64,000 nt of DNA from an uncultured Lachnospiraceae bacterium (GTDB taxonomy: Bacteria > Bacillota > Clostridia > Lachnospirales > Lachnospiraceae). Shown here piece after piece: positions 1 through 8,248 of this stretch; position 1 is the first letter of the stretch; each line of letters opens with the position of its first letter. A model generated the notes under the pieces. That model had not been told where the DNA came from. It was given only the letters and a program-made list of their open reading frames with translations, and made no database searches. Position numbers and translations under genes: made by a program. The stretch is taken from positions 62,001 through 126,000 of the forward strand of contig CAJTMB010000003.1 in NCBI GenBank assembly GCA_910577105.1, given 5' to 3'.

Positions 1-115
1 TCATATCATCGATTCCGCGTGCGTTTAATAATGCTGTGATTGCTCCAATCAGTATAGAACCGACCAGCACGACCGACAACATACTGATTTGAATTTTTGA
101 TTTGATTGACTTCAT
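1..115 (-). CDS. N-terminus of a membrane signalling protein, probably methyl-accepting chemotaxis protein (partial)
   Basis: Only the first 38 codons lie in the window; the gene continues past base 1. The ATG at 113-115 follows a purine-rich ribosome site (gaaggaagagac). The peptide starts MKSIKSKIQISML and runs into a hydrophobic stretch of about 20 residues (LSVVLVGSILIGAITALL). A short basic N-terminus followed by one signal-anchor helix is the usual start of chemoreceptors and some sensor kinases in Clostridia. The sensory and signalling domains are outside the window, so the family is an inference. Confidence 0.55.
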   Translation of the reverse strand, partial: MKSIKSKIQISMLSVVLVGSILIGAITALLNARGIDDM

Positions 116-252
116 GTCTCTTCTTCCTTTCATCCAATTTTTAGGAAATTTTTCCTATATATGGAATGATATCATATCGATATAAAATATTCAATTGTCA
201 TCTTATTAAAAATTTCGTTTTTTTTCGTACTCTGGATTTTAATATTTGCCGC

Positions 253-302
253 AAAAAAGAGACCGTTGCAAAGTATTTTATGCAGATACCTTTGCAACAG
301 TC
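253..302 (-). terminator. Rho-independent terminator after the NlpC/P60 gene
   Basis: On the minus strand GTTGCAAAG pairs with CTTTGCAAC, extended by a GAC/GTC pair across a T-G wobble, with a short A/T loop and then TCTTTTTT. It lies about 30 bases beyond the stop of the wall hydrolase gene and fits an intrinsic terminator. Confidence 0.8.
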
Positions 303-329
303 CCTGTATTTTATAATATTATATCCGTT

Positions 330-1550
330 TTAGAAAATTCGCCTGATTGCCAGAATCCTCTTATAATCCGCATTGGATACGATAATGCCTGTTTTCTTGT
401 TGGATGCATGAACAATCTGTCCGTTGCCGATGTAGAGCGCCACATGGCCGGAATAGCAAATCAAGTCACCGGGCTGTGCGTTTTCCAGTCCGTCCACCGC
501 ATATCCCTGGCTTCTGTCCGCCTTGGAACTGTGTGGAAGGCTTACACCAAAGTTTGCATATACACTGAGTACAAAACCTGAACAGTCTGCTCCCTCCGTC
601 AGGCTTGTGCCGCCCCACTTATAGGGATTACCTACAAACTGCAATGCGTATTCCGCAACTGCCACACCCAATTCGCTGCCTTCTCCCACAGAATACTCCG
701 TGTTTACCGGCTGTGTCGGTGCAGAAGCTGTTTCCTGATTCTGGGACTCCTGTGCAGCACGGCTTGCCCTTGCGGCTTCCTGAGCCTTCCTGCGCTCCTC
801 TTCCTCTTTTGCCAGACGAAGTTCTTCCTCTTCTTTGGACTCTGCTTCCACAAACTCGGTACGGATTTCCACAAACTCCTTGGAAACCCAGCCGTCTCCT
901 TCTTCTACGTTAATTTTAACCCAGCCGTCGGTTTCATCTATTACAAGAAAGTCTTCCCCGCCCGGCACCATGGCCAGCCTGCCCGATTCAGTCGTCGGCT
1001 CCATTCGTACAAAAAGCGTTTCCGTGTTAACGGTTGCCAGCCTTGTTCCCACCTGCTTTGCAAGTTCGATGGCAGCATCACCTGTCACACAATATTCGGC
1101 TTTCACATAACCTGTTACATTGCCGGATGTAATCTGATACCAGCCGTTTTCTACTTTAATAAGGCTTCCAACGGAATCATCGTACAGTTTTCCTACAATA
1201 TCTCCATCCTCGCTGGGAATGCTTCTGACATTGACATATCGGTTTACCTGTGCGATAACAAGATTTTTAAAAGTTTCCTCTTCTGACTGCCCTAAATCAG
1301 CAACTGTTGTTGCTGCTGCCAAATCCGGTATGTCCGCAATGGAAAGGGTGGATTCAATCTGGCTGGAAGCCAGCAAATCATCCGGTGAAATGCTTTCCAG
1401 GGATACATCCTTCATCAAGGACAGATTCGCGCCTCCTGCAGGCAGTACTGACGTAACCTTCCCTGCAGCCATAGTATCTATATGTAATCCCGAAAAAGTG
1501 ATTACTGCCACAAGCGTTCCTGCGGCAAGTCTTACTTTACAACGATTCAT
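330..1550 (-). CDS. Secreted NlpC/P60 peptidoglycan endopeptidase with bacterial SH3 domains
   Basis: Protein of 406 residues. A basic start (MNRCKVRL) and hydrophobic segment form a signal peptide cleaved near TMAAG. Two SH3b-like wall-binding modules occupy roughly residues 100-235, followed by a charged coiled-coil linker rich in E, K and A (about 235-285). The C-terminal NlpC/P60 domain has the catalytic Cys323 in ADCSGF, His369 in GHVALYIG and His381 in IVHAS. Such enzymes cut stem-peptide cross-bridges outside the cell during growth and separation. The gene is monocistronic: it has its own consensus promoter (1601-1629), a WalR-like box in the leader and a terminator after the stop. The ATG follows GGAGGAGCATCCC. 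Confidence 0.93.
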   Translation of the reverse strand: MNRCKVRLAAGTLVAVITFSGLHIDTMAAGKVTSVLPAGGANLSLMKDVSLESISPDDLLASSQIESTLSIADIPDLAAATTVADLGQSEEETFKNLVIAQVNRYVNVRSIPSEDGDIVGKLYDDSVGSLIKVENGWYQITSGNVTGYVKAEYCVTGDAAIELAKQVGTRLATVNTETLFVRMEPTTESGRLAMVPGGEDFLVIDETDGWVKINVEEGDGWVSKEFVEIRTEFVEAESKEEEELRLAKEEEERRKAQEAARASRAAQESQNQETASAPTQPVNTEYSVGEGSELGVAVAEYALQFVGNPYKWGGTSLTEGADCSGFVLSVYANFGVSLPHSSKADRSQGYAVDGLENAQPGDLICYSGHVALYIGNGQIVHASNKKTGIIVSNADYKRILAIRRIF

Positions 1551-1573
1551 GGGATGCTCCTCCGTGTGTAAAT

Positions 1574-1590
1574 ATTACAAATTTGTTACA
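1574..1590 (-). promoter_or_regulatory. WalR (YycF) type operator in the NlpC/P60 leader
   Basis: The minus strand reads TGTAAC-AAATT-TGTAAT, an exact match to the published WalR consensus TGTWAH-N5-TGTWAH. It sits just downstream of the -10 hexamer, a position where WalR is known in Bacillus to repress rather than activate. No walRK genes are in the window, so the regulator is inferred. Confidence 0.6.
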
Positions 1591-1600
1591 TCTGTTTTAA

Positions 1601-1629
1601 AATATATCACAAGTTTTTTTCTTTGTCAA
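1601..1629 (-). promoter_or_regulatory. Sigma-A promoter of the NlpC/P60 gene
   Basis: The minus strand reads TTGACA, 17 bases, TATATT. The -35 is perfect and the -10 has one mismatch. Transcription would start near 1594, inside or just before the WalR-like box. Confidence 0.75.
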
Positions 1630-1666
1630 CACTGTTTCTTAATGGAAAATGAAGGAATATACCACA

Positions 1667-1709
1667 AAAAAGGCGGATTCCGGTTCTTCCGGGCTTTCCG
1701 CCTTTTTTG
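1667..1709 (-). terminator. Terminator after trxB, probably bidirectional
   Basis: AAAAAAGGCGGA pairs with TCCGCCTTTTTT around an inner CCGG/CCGG hairpin. A-runs and T-runs on both sides allow it to work in either direction. It lies about 30 bases beyond the trxB stop. Confidence 0.85.
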
Positions 1710-1737
1710 TAATAATTGTTACAAATCCGTTATACTC

Positions 1738-2643
1738 TTACATAATCAAACTTCCTGCCGCCGATGCCGCATTGGCGCCGTCCGCCACTGCGGTGATAAT
1801 CTGACGCAAAGGCTTTTTTCTGATATCCCCTGCTGCAAAGATACCGGGAATATCCGTAAGGGTATCCTCACCTGCAAGGATATAGCCGCTTTCTTCACAC
1901 GCCACCAAATCCCGGCAGATTTCCGTATCCGGATGAATCCCTACCGCAATAAAGATACCGTTTACGGGCAGCTCCTTTTCTTCCCCTGTCTTTACTTGCT
2001 TTACCGTGAGCCCCGTAACCATGTCCTCACCGTTTATGGCTGTCACGGTGCTGTCCCAGAGTATTTCCACATTAGGCTGCTCTAAGAGGGAATCCTGCAG
2101 TACTTTAGCCGCCCTTAAGCTGTCCCGCCTGTGAATCAGATATACCTTTTCACAGATTCTGGAGAGAAAAATAGCATCTTCCACTGCTACATCCCCACCT
2201 CCGACAACCGCAACCGTTTTGTTCCGAAAGAATGCACCATCACAGGTGGCACAGTAGGAAACTCCCATTCCGGTCAGTTCTTCCTCTCCCGGCACATTAA
2301 GGTGTGCATGCCTTGCCCCCATGGCAAGAATCAGGGTTTTGGCTTCAAAATCCCCGTCCAGGGTATGCACCACTTTAAAGCTTTCCTTATCTTCAATGCC
2401 GGTTACTTCCGTTTCCTTAAATTCCGCGCCCATCTTTTCCGCATGTTCCCTGAATTTGATTCCCATGTCAAAACCATTGATGCCCGGCAGCCCCAGATAA
2501 TTGTCCACCTCATAAGTGTTTAACACCTGCCCGCCGCTCATGGGATTTTTTTCTATGACAAGCAGGTCAAGCCCCGCCCTTTTTCCGTATACTGCCGCAC
2601 CAAGCCCTGCCGGGCCGGAACCGATAATGATAAGGTCATACAT
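1738..2643 (-). CDS. trxB: Thioredoxin-disulfide reductase
   Basis: Protein of 301 residues, close to the usual 300-315. It reduces thioredoxin with NADPH through FAD in the cytoplasm. Visible motifs: FAD-binding GSGPAG at residues 8-13, redox-active pair Cys131 and Cys134 in CATCDG, NADPH-binding VVGGGDVAVEDA at 147-158, and the C-terminal FAD motif GIFAAGD. The ATG follows acggaggtgaggaaaaa. It lies downstream of the lipoprotein gene (112-base gap) and is followed by a strong terminator. Nothing odd is seen. Confidence 0.96.
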   Translation of the reverse strand: MYDLIIIGSGPAGLGAAVYGKRAGLDLLVIEKNPMSGGQVLNTYEVDNYLGLPGINGFDMGIKFREHAEKMGAEFKETEVTGIEDKESFKVVHTLDGDFEAKTLILAMGARHAHLNVPGEEELTGMGVSYCATCDGAFFRNKTVAVVGGGDVAVEDAIFLSRICEKVYLIHRRDSLRAAKVLQDSLLEQPNVEILWDSTVTAINGEDMVTGLTVKQVKTGEEKELPVNGIFIAVGIHPDTEICRDLVACEESGYILAGEDTLTDIPGIFAAGDIRKKPLRQIITAVADGANAASAAGSLIM

Positions 2644-2755
2644 TTTTTCCTCACCTCCGTTTTTGATGTTGATAGGTAATAGATAGTGTATCAGCTTTTA
2701 AGATAAATTACAACTCTGCGCCTGAATTTGTGCAATTAGCGTGGCGGCTTTCCCT

Positions 2756-5071
2756 CTACCCTTCTTTTTCCTCAAGGTACAAATTTACCCTGCCCTCTAT
2801 TATCTCGAGAGTTTCTTCCAGAGTCTTTTGTCCGTAAAAATAGGCATTTGCTTCTTCCAACACTATATCCCGGATGACATAGGAATCGAGATTATCTCCC
2901 GTACCGAAAGAAATCAAGCCTTTCACCAGTTCTACTTCCTCCTGTGTGGATGCATAAAAGAACATGTCAATTTCCGTGCCGTCCTCCGCATAGCTCACAA
3001 CAGTCTTTTTGGGGGCCTGCACGGGGTTTCCTTCTTCATCCGTCAAAACATTTCCTGCATCATCATACCGGTAATACGGTGTCCGTACACTTTCAAAGTA
3101 AGCATCCAGCACGTCCATCCTTGAAGGAAATCCCGTCTGGAAATCACCTGTTTTTTCCGTCTGTGCCACTTTTGTTAATTGTGCGCTGATAAACTCCCAT
3201 GCCGCATCCTTATATGCCGACTGGCTGTTTATGCCCAGTATGACGCCACATCCTTCTATCCTCGAACCGCTACGCCCGTCCGCCGCCGGATAACCGATAC
3301 AGGTGATTTCACTTCCAAAATAACAGCGGTACTCCTGTAGCTGATACATATCGCTTATCCTCGCTTCATACAGTTTTACGGTACCTTTCCCCAGCATCAG
3401 ATGGATTTCTTCCAAAGAAAATATTGTTTTTTCCCGAAAATATTCATTGGAAAACTTAAGCATCCTCTCAAATTCCGTCCCTGCAAAGCAGCTTACTTTT
3501 GCCTCCCTGTCTACATATTCATCAATGTTATTGATGAGCAGATATTGGAGCATCATCATTTTTCCTTCATATGCAAACATGCGGGCGTCATCCGCCAGCC
3601 CCTCTGCATAATCCATAAATGTATCAGGCGTCCAAAACATACCGGATGGCAAATCACTTTTCTTACCGATAATGGTGTCTATATAGAATGCGGACGGCAC
3701 GGCATACAGGTGTCCGTTCATCGTATAATTTTCCAGAAGTCCCTCCACGAAGTCCTCTCTTTTCACCGTACCCCCGTCCAGATAAGGGTTTAAGTCTTCC
3801 AGAACATCTTTATCCAGATAGGCTCCCATGTCGCCGGAAAGATAACGCAAATCTATAATATCCGGTCCGTTTCCGTTTATGATTTCCTGATTCATTTTCC
3901 GAAGACCCTCACCCTTGTCGTTTTCAGAATAAGCAACTATTTCAATCCGGTATCCGCTGTGCATCCTGTTATACTCTGCCACTGCAGCGTCCAGAGAATA
4001 GTCCCTAAGGGGCATGCCCAATCGGATTGTCTGCTTCACCGGCATATCTTCTGCCGGTACTTTTGTAAGAAGCGCCACCTCTAACCGGCTTGCATTCTGA
4101 ATGCCTTTCTGTAAAATTACAATCCTTCCGTCTTCCAGAACCGCAATATCCTGTATAAAATCCGCAACCGCATTGCACTCGTTCAAATCCAGTATTGTTT
4201 CACCGGATTTTGTTTTTATATGATATTCCATCAGGGAATGCCCCTGTATATAATACAGGGCGTCCTCCGTTACCGCCTGTACTATCAGATTTCCTCTTTC
4301 ATTGGAAACCTCCTCTAATTCCTCTAGATTTCCATCCGGTTGTGCAAGCATGACGGCATTGTCCACATATCCATAAAGAACAATCCCCTTTTCCGCCATC
4401 CTATCCACCTGCGGCGTCCCTTCCATTTCCTGTAGGGGACGAATGGATTTTCCTTCGGAGTTTAGGACTGCAAGGAAGTAAACGCCTTCTTTATCTATAA
4501 TTAAATACAGATTGCCCTCTTTATCCATGGCTGCATGGGGTATCCTGTTTTCCTTTCCCTCCACAATCCCCGAAATGTCCGTCTGCACCGAAGCTTCCCC
4601 TTTCGCAGTTACCTTCTCAACAAACCATTCTTCTTTTTCCGTTTCCTGATTGATATTGTTTCTGACATACCATATTTTTCCCTCAGAATCCGTAAAAAGA
4701 CAATTGACCATTCCTTCCACTTCGGTCAATACCGGCTCTTCATCCTCCAAAATATCCACGCTTCCGATATAGCTGTAAACTACTCCCTCCTTTGCCGTAA
4801 GCACAACGTAATGCAGCCGGGAGCCTGAAAGCACATAATCCATCAATATACCATCCTGAATAGACGCGTCCACAATCTTCCACTCCGGCAAGTATCCGCT
4901 AATCTCCTTTTGGGTTTCTCCCACGCTGCTTCCTGCCTGCTTTTCAGGATTGTCTTCCCCTTTTACGGTGCAGGCCGCCAAAAAGCATAATATACATATC
5001 ACAAAAACCACCAGACTGCTTTTCCTTCCCATATTGTAAACCACACCTTTCTTACTCCATTCTTCACCCAT
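2756..5071 (-). CDS. Solute-binding lipoprotein with a large N-terminal extension
   Basis: About 770 residues. The signal segment ends in a lipobox, FLAAC, so the protein should be lipid-anchored outside the membrane. Residues after the anchor to about 330 form a long beta-rich region with repeated short strands, reminiscent of a propeller. From about 345 the sequence follows extracellular solute-binding family 1 (AVAEYNRMHSGYRIEIVAY, then GPDIIDL, then AVPSAFYIDTIIG), so a sugar or peptide ligand is likely. No permease genes are adjacent. The start is ambiguous: ATG 5071 has GGAG six bases upstream, while ATG 5032 gives a more classical 21-residue lipoprotein signal (MGRKSSLVVF). The GTG at 5083 is less likely. 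Confidence 0.8.
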   Translation of the reverse strand: MGEEWSKKGVVYNMGRKSSLVVFVICILCFLAACTVKGEDNPEKQAGSSVGETQKEISGYLPEWKIVDASIQDGILMDYVLSGSRLHYVVLTAKEGVVYSYIGSVDILEDEEPVLTEVEGMVNCLFTDSEGKIWYVRNNINQETEKEEWFVEKVTAKGEASVQTDISGIVEGKENRIPHAAMDKEGNLYLIIDKEGVYFLAVLNSEGKSIRPLQEMEGTPQVDRMAEKGIVLYGYVDNAVMLAQPDGNLEELEEVSNERGNLIVQAVTEDALYYIQGHSLMEYHIKTKSGETILDLNECNAVADFIQDIAVLEDGRIVILQKGIQNASRLEVALLTKVPAEDMPVKQTIRLGMPLRDYSLDAAVAEYNRMHSGYRIEIVAYSENDKGEGLRKMNQEIINGNGPDIIDLRYLSGDMGAYLDKDVLEDLNPYLDGGTVKREDFVEGLLENYTMNGHLYAVPSAFYIDTIIGKKSDLPSGMFWTPDTFMDYAEGLADDARMFAYEGKMMMLQYLLINNIDEYVDREAKVSCFAGTEFERMLKFSNEYFREKTIFSLEEIHLMLGKGTVKLYEARISDMYQLQEYRCYFGSEITCIGYPAADGRSGSRIEGCGVILGINSQSAYKDAAWEFISAQLTKVAQTEKTGDFQTGFPSRMDVLDAYFESVRTPYYRYDDAGNVLTDEEGNPVQAPKKTVVSYAEDGTEIDMFFYASTQEEVELVKGLISFGTGDNLDSYVIRDIVLEEANAYFYGQKTLEETLEIIEGRVNLYLEEKEG

Positions 5072-5119
5072 TATAAACTCCACATCTTACAAAAAATAAG
5101 TGTATCTCTTACAAAATCC

Positions 5120-5148
5120 TTAACCTTTGTCCGCTTAGATGTTATAAT
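5120..5148 (+). promoter_or_regulatory. Promoter of the SDR reductase gene
   Basis: TTAACC, 17 bases, perfect TATAAT at 5143-5148. Transcription would begin at the base of the long leader hairpin that follows. Confidence 0.6.
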
Positions 5149-5149
5149 A

Positions 5150-5202
5150 GCCGCAAAGGAAAAACAAGCGGCTGCGAAGCAGACATTTGTTTTTCCTGCG
5201 GC
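5150..5202 (+). repeat. Long leader stem-loop upstream of the SDR gene
   Basis: The left arm from 5150 (GCCGCA, then GGAAAAACAA) is complementary to the right arm 5187-5202 with only a two-base bulge. The loop holds a second small hairpin, CTGC-GAA-GCAG. The structure starts two bases after the -10 and ends about 14 bases before the ribosome site, so it would form the 5' end of the mRNA. No T-run follows, so it is not a simple terminator. Role unknown; it could be mRNA-stabilising or regulatory. Confidence 0.7.
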
Positions 5203-5228
5203 ATTAACGAGCAAGGGAGGACTTTTTC

Positions 5229-5945
5229 TTGAAAACAGTATTGATTACCGGCGCGTCCAGAGGAATCGGCGCCGCCATGGCACGCACTTTTGCGGCAAAC
5301 GGCTGCCGCACCGTCATTACCTGCCGAAACAGCGAGGCCGACCTTTTATCTATAAAGGAAGAAATAGAAACTTCTTATAATGTTCCTTGCATGGCCCATG
5401 TCTGCGATATGGGTGATTTTAAACAGGTGGAACAGCTTTTTACACAGCTTCCGCCCGTGGACATCCTGATTAACAATGCAGGAATTTCCTACTTTGGTCT
5501 TTTGTCCGAAATGTCCGTGGCGGACTGGCGCCGCATGATGGACACTAACCTGAATGCCTGCTTCTATACCTGCAAGCTGGCAATCCCCTCCATGGTGGCA
5601 AAAAAAGAAGGCCGTATTCTGAATATTTCCTCCGTCTGGGGAAACTGCGGCTCTTCCATGGAAACTGCTTATTCCGCTGCAAAAGGCGGCGTAAACGCTT
5701 TTACCAAAGCCCTCGCCAAGGAACTTGCCCCCAGCAATATTCAGGTCAACGCCCTTGCTCCGGGGCTTATTGACACCGCCATGAACCACTGCCTTTCAGC
5801 AGAAGACATAGAAGCCCTGAAAACAGAAATACCTGCCGACAGGCTGGGCTCTCCCGAAGAAGTCGCCCTGCTTGCATGGCAGGTAGTAAATGCCCCGGCT
5901 TATATGACCGGACAGATTATCGGTATTGACGGCGGATGGTTCTGA
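5229..5945 (+). CDS. SDR family oxidoreductase (FabG/YmfI-like)
   Basis: Protein of 238 residues with classical short-chain dehydrogenase features: NAD(P)-binding TGASRGIG near residue 7, NNAG near 86, catalytic Ser in NISSVWG, YSAAK with Tyr and Lys, and a C-terminal PAYMTGQIIGIDGGWF. Start is TTG at 5229, eight bases after GGGAGG; no ATG fits. FabG-like enzymes reduce 3-oxoacyl-ACP. Close relatives in Bacillota include YmfI, the reductase that finishes the 5-aminopentanol modification of elongation factor P. With no fab genes nearby, YmfI-like function is possible but cannot be distinguished here. The gene converges on the CNNM gene. Confidence 0.88.
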   Translation: MKTVLITGASRGIGAAMARTFAANGCRTVITCRNSEADLLSIKEEIETSYNVPCMAHVCDMGDFKQVEQLFTQLPPVDILINNAGISYFGLLSEMSVADWRRMMDTNLNACFYTCKLAIPSMVAKKEGRILNISSVWGNCGSSMETAYSAAKGGVNAFTKALAKELAPSNIQVNALAPGLIDTAMNHCLSAEDIEALKTEIPADRLGSPEEVALLAWQVVNAPAYMTGQIIGIDGGWF

Positions 5946-5987
5946 TTTGCGGCGTCTTGTCCGCTGTGGGTGCTACGGGATAGCGTT

Positions 5988-7334
5988 TTATGACGTTTCC
6001 CCTGCATCCTCCGCCTCGTTTTTTAACTTGCTGATATAGGCTTTTTCAATCCGCCTGTCCTGAATATCCTCCACGTGGATGTGCAGCCCGAACCCCTCCA
6101 CGTCAAAGCTGACGCCGTCTTCCGGGATGGCCTGCAACAGACTGATTATCAGTCCGCCCACCGTGTCATAGTCCTCTTCTTCCATGTTGAGTTCGATATC
6201 CAGCTCTTTTGCCAAATCGTCTATGGTGGTGTTTCCCGTCACCTTAAAGAGATTATCTTCAAGCTGTACAATCTCCGGTTCTTCCTCCGGGTCAAATTCA
6301 TCATAGATATTCCCCACGATTTCTTCCACCAAATCTTCCATGGTGACGATACCTTCCACTGCCCCGTACTCATCGACAATCACGGCAATATGAATTTTTT
6401 TCTTCTGCATGTCTGCAAACAGAGTATCCGCATGAATGCTTTCGGGCACAAAATAGGCGGGACGGATTACATCCCTGATATATACTTGCTTCCCTTTGCT
6501 TAAAGCAATCAAAAAATCCCTCGCATAAAGAATCCCGACAATATCATCCAAATCCTCTTCATACACAGGATAACGGGAGCGCCCGGTTTCCTCAATGGTG
6601 CGCAGTATCTCCTCCTGACTCTCCTCCACGGAAATGGCAACCACATCCGTTCGCTGTGTCATGACACGACGCACGCTCAAATCATCAAAATCAAAGATAT
6701 TCTGTATCCACTCTTTTTCGTTTTCATCGATACTGCCTTTTTCTTCCCCGATATCCACCATCATCCTGATTTCTTCTTCAGTGACATTTTCTCCGGCGCT
6801 CTCTGTTTTAATATGCAGGATGCGAAGCATCAGATTGGTGGAAAAAGCCAGAAACCGGATAAGGGGCTTCATAATGACCGCAATGCCTGAAATAACTCCG
6901 TAAGAAGCTTTTGCCCATTCAAATGGTTTCTGCATGGCAATCCGTTTCGGCACCAGTTCCCCGAATACAAGGGTAAAGTAAGCCAGTATCAGGGTGATGA
7001 ACACCACGGCAATCCAAAACAAAGCCTGTTTGGAAATCAGGGTAAATTCCAAATCGCGGTAAATCCAGTCCACCAGATACCCCGAAAAATTTTCTGCTGC
7101 AAGGGCACTGCCCAGATAACCCGCCAAGGTGATTCCTATTTGTATGGTGGACAAAAAATCCGAGGGCTTTGCCACCAGCTTTAAAAGCTTTGCCGCTTGC
7201 TTATTTCCTTCGTCTTCCAGCTTATGAAGCTTTGTGGTATTTAAAGATACCACCGCCATCTCCGTTCCGGCAAAAAAACCGTTGATTAAAATTAAGATAA
7301 TTTGTAACAATAATTGTAATACTACCGTATTCAA
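5988..7334 (-). CDS. CNNM/CorC (hemolysin C-like) membrane protein with CBS pair
   Basis: About 448 residues. Order: DUF21/CNNM transmembrane domain with several hydrophobic helices (about 1-190, including NGFFAGTEMAVVSLN), a paired CBS domain (about 205-330; RVMTQRTDVVAIS, then VGILYARDFL), and a C-terminal CorC_HlyC transporter-associated domain (EIVQLEDNLFKVTGNTTIDDL). The family is linked to magnesium or other divalent cation efflux and homeostasis in the membrane. I chose TTG 7334 because GGAG lies eight bases before it; an in-frame TTG at 7385 lacks a good ribosome site. It has its own promoter at 7532-7560 and a leader of about 190 bases. Confidence 0.9.
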   Translation of the reverse strand: MNTVVLQLLLQIILILINGFFAGTEMAVVSLNTTKLHKLEDEGNKQAAKLLKLVAKPSDFLSTIQIGITLAGYLGSALAAENFSGYLVDWIYRDLEFTLISKQALFWIAVVFITLILAYFTLVFGELVPKRIAMQKPFEWAKASYGVISGIAVIMKPLIRFLAFSTNLMLRILHIKTESAGENVTEEEIRMMVDIGEEKGSIDENEKEWIQNIFDFDDLSVRRVMTQRTDVVAISVEESQEEILRTIEETGRSRYPVYEEDLDDIVGILYARDFLIALSKGKQVYIRDVIRPAYFVPESIHADTLFADMQKKKIHIAVIVDEYGAVEGIVTMEDLVEEIVGNIYDEFDPEEEPEIVQLEDNLFKVTGNTTIDDLAKELDIELNMEEEDYDTVGGLIISLLQAIPEDGVSFDVEGFGLHIHVEDIQDRRIEKAYISKLKNEAEDAGETS

Positions 7335-7531
7335 GACTATTTCTCCATTTCCAGATAATTTTACAGGGTATTTCCCGTAACACAAAAAGGCATAACCTGT
7401 CGTATAAATATACCACAGGCTATACCTAATCTTTATTATCCATTATTTGCTTTTCCGTATCAGTTTCCGCGTCGCCTTCAGCGTCGTCCATCTTTCTGTT
7501 TTCCTCGCTTCCGCATATGTGTAACAGTGAT

Positions 7532-7560
7532 AGTATATCATAGAATTATATTTTATGCAA
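7532..7560 (-). promoter_or_regulatory. Promoter of the CNNM/CorC gene
   Basis: The minus strand reads TTGCAT, 17 bases, TATACT. The -35 overlaps the last codons of the upstream PII-like gene. The roughly 190-base leader that follows holds no recognised riboswitch; one 21-codon ATG frame in it is too short to call. Confidence 0.55.
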
Positions 7561-8248
7561 GACGGACGGAATTGTCAATACCCACGGAACACACCACTGC
7601 CCCCGCCTCCGTCTTTAACCCGTGCTTTTTGTTCACCATTTCCATAATGGCATTCCGCTTTTCACCCGATGATACAATCACAATGATTTCTTTTTCGGAC
7701 TGAATGGATATGCCGAAAAACTGGCTGGTATCTTCGGGTCCTGCCCATCTTGCCCTGATTACCGTACCGCCTCTTGCGCCTGCCTGCCTGGCAGTGTCCA
7801 TGACGGCATCCGTATGCCCCTGGTTTACCGCTATCAGAATCAGGCTGCTGTCCGTTTTTGTTTCCATCTGCAATCCTCCGTTTCCGCCTTCCTGCCCGCC
7901 TAACAGCACCGTCGCAATCAGGCTGTTTAACCCGGTCATCGGCATATCCACCACAATGCCTTTGCCGTAAGATTCCCCGATTTCATTTTCCAGCTTATGC
8001 AGCAGCCTGTCAGCTACCCCCTGCGCCGCCATGCTGAGCAGAATATCCTTTTCCGCGCTTCCGACTCCCAGTACATCCAGAAGTTCCGAGGAGGCCGTGC
8101 CCCTGCCCATGCACTGGTAACTGCAAAATACACCCTGCCGGGCGTAGAGCTTTGCCAGCGCCGTACCCCTGCCGCGCTCCGCAACGGTCACGATTAATTT
8201 GATTCTTTTTTTATCCGGCATAACATTTTCCCACTCCCCATGAATCAT
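7553..8248 (-). CDS. PII-like (GlnB-fold) regulatory protein, two-domain
   Basis: 231 residues, about twice a normal PII. Two halves each resemble the PII ferredoxin-like fold: KRIKLIVTVAERGRGTALAKL at the N-terminus and SSLILIAVNQGHTDAVMDTARQAGARGGTVIRARW in the second half. The latter is the helix-strand pattern around the PII T-loop. The ATG overlaps the stop of the DUF1538 gene as ATGA (8245-8248), indicating translational coupling; an internal ATG at 8221 also fits. PII-like proteins next to membrane proteins usually bind nucleotides and gate the transporter, so it is inferred to regulate the DUF1538 partner. The ligand is unknown. Confidence 0.75.
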   Translation of the reverse strand: MIHGEWENVMPDKKRIKLIVTVAERGRGTALAKLYARQGVFCSYQCMGRGTASSELLDVLGVGSAEKDILLSMAAQGVADRLLHKLENEIGESYGKGIVVDMPMTGLNSLIATVLLGGQEGGNGGLQMETKTDSSLILIAVNQGHTDAVMDTARQAGARGGTVIRARWAGPEDTSQFFGISIQSEKEIIVIVSSGEKRNAIMEMVNKKHGLKTEAGAVVCSVGIDNSVRLA

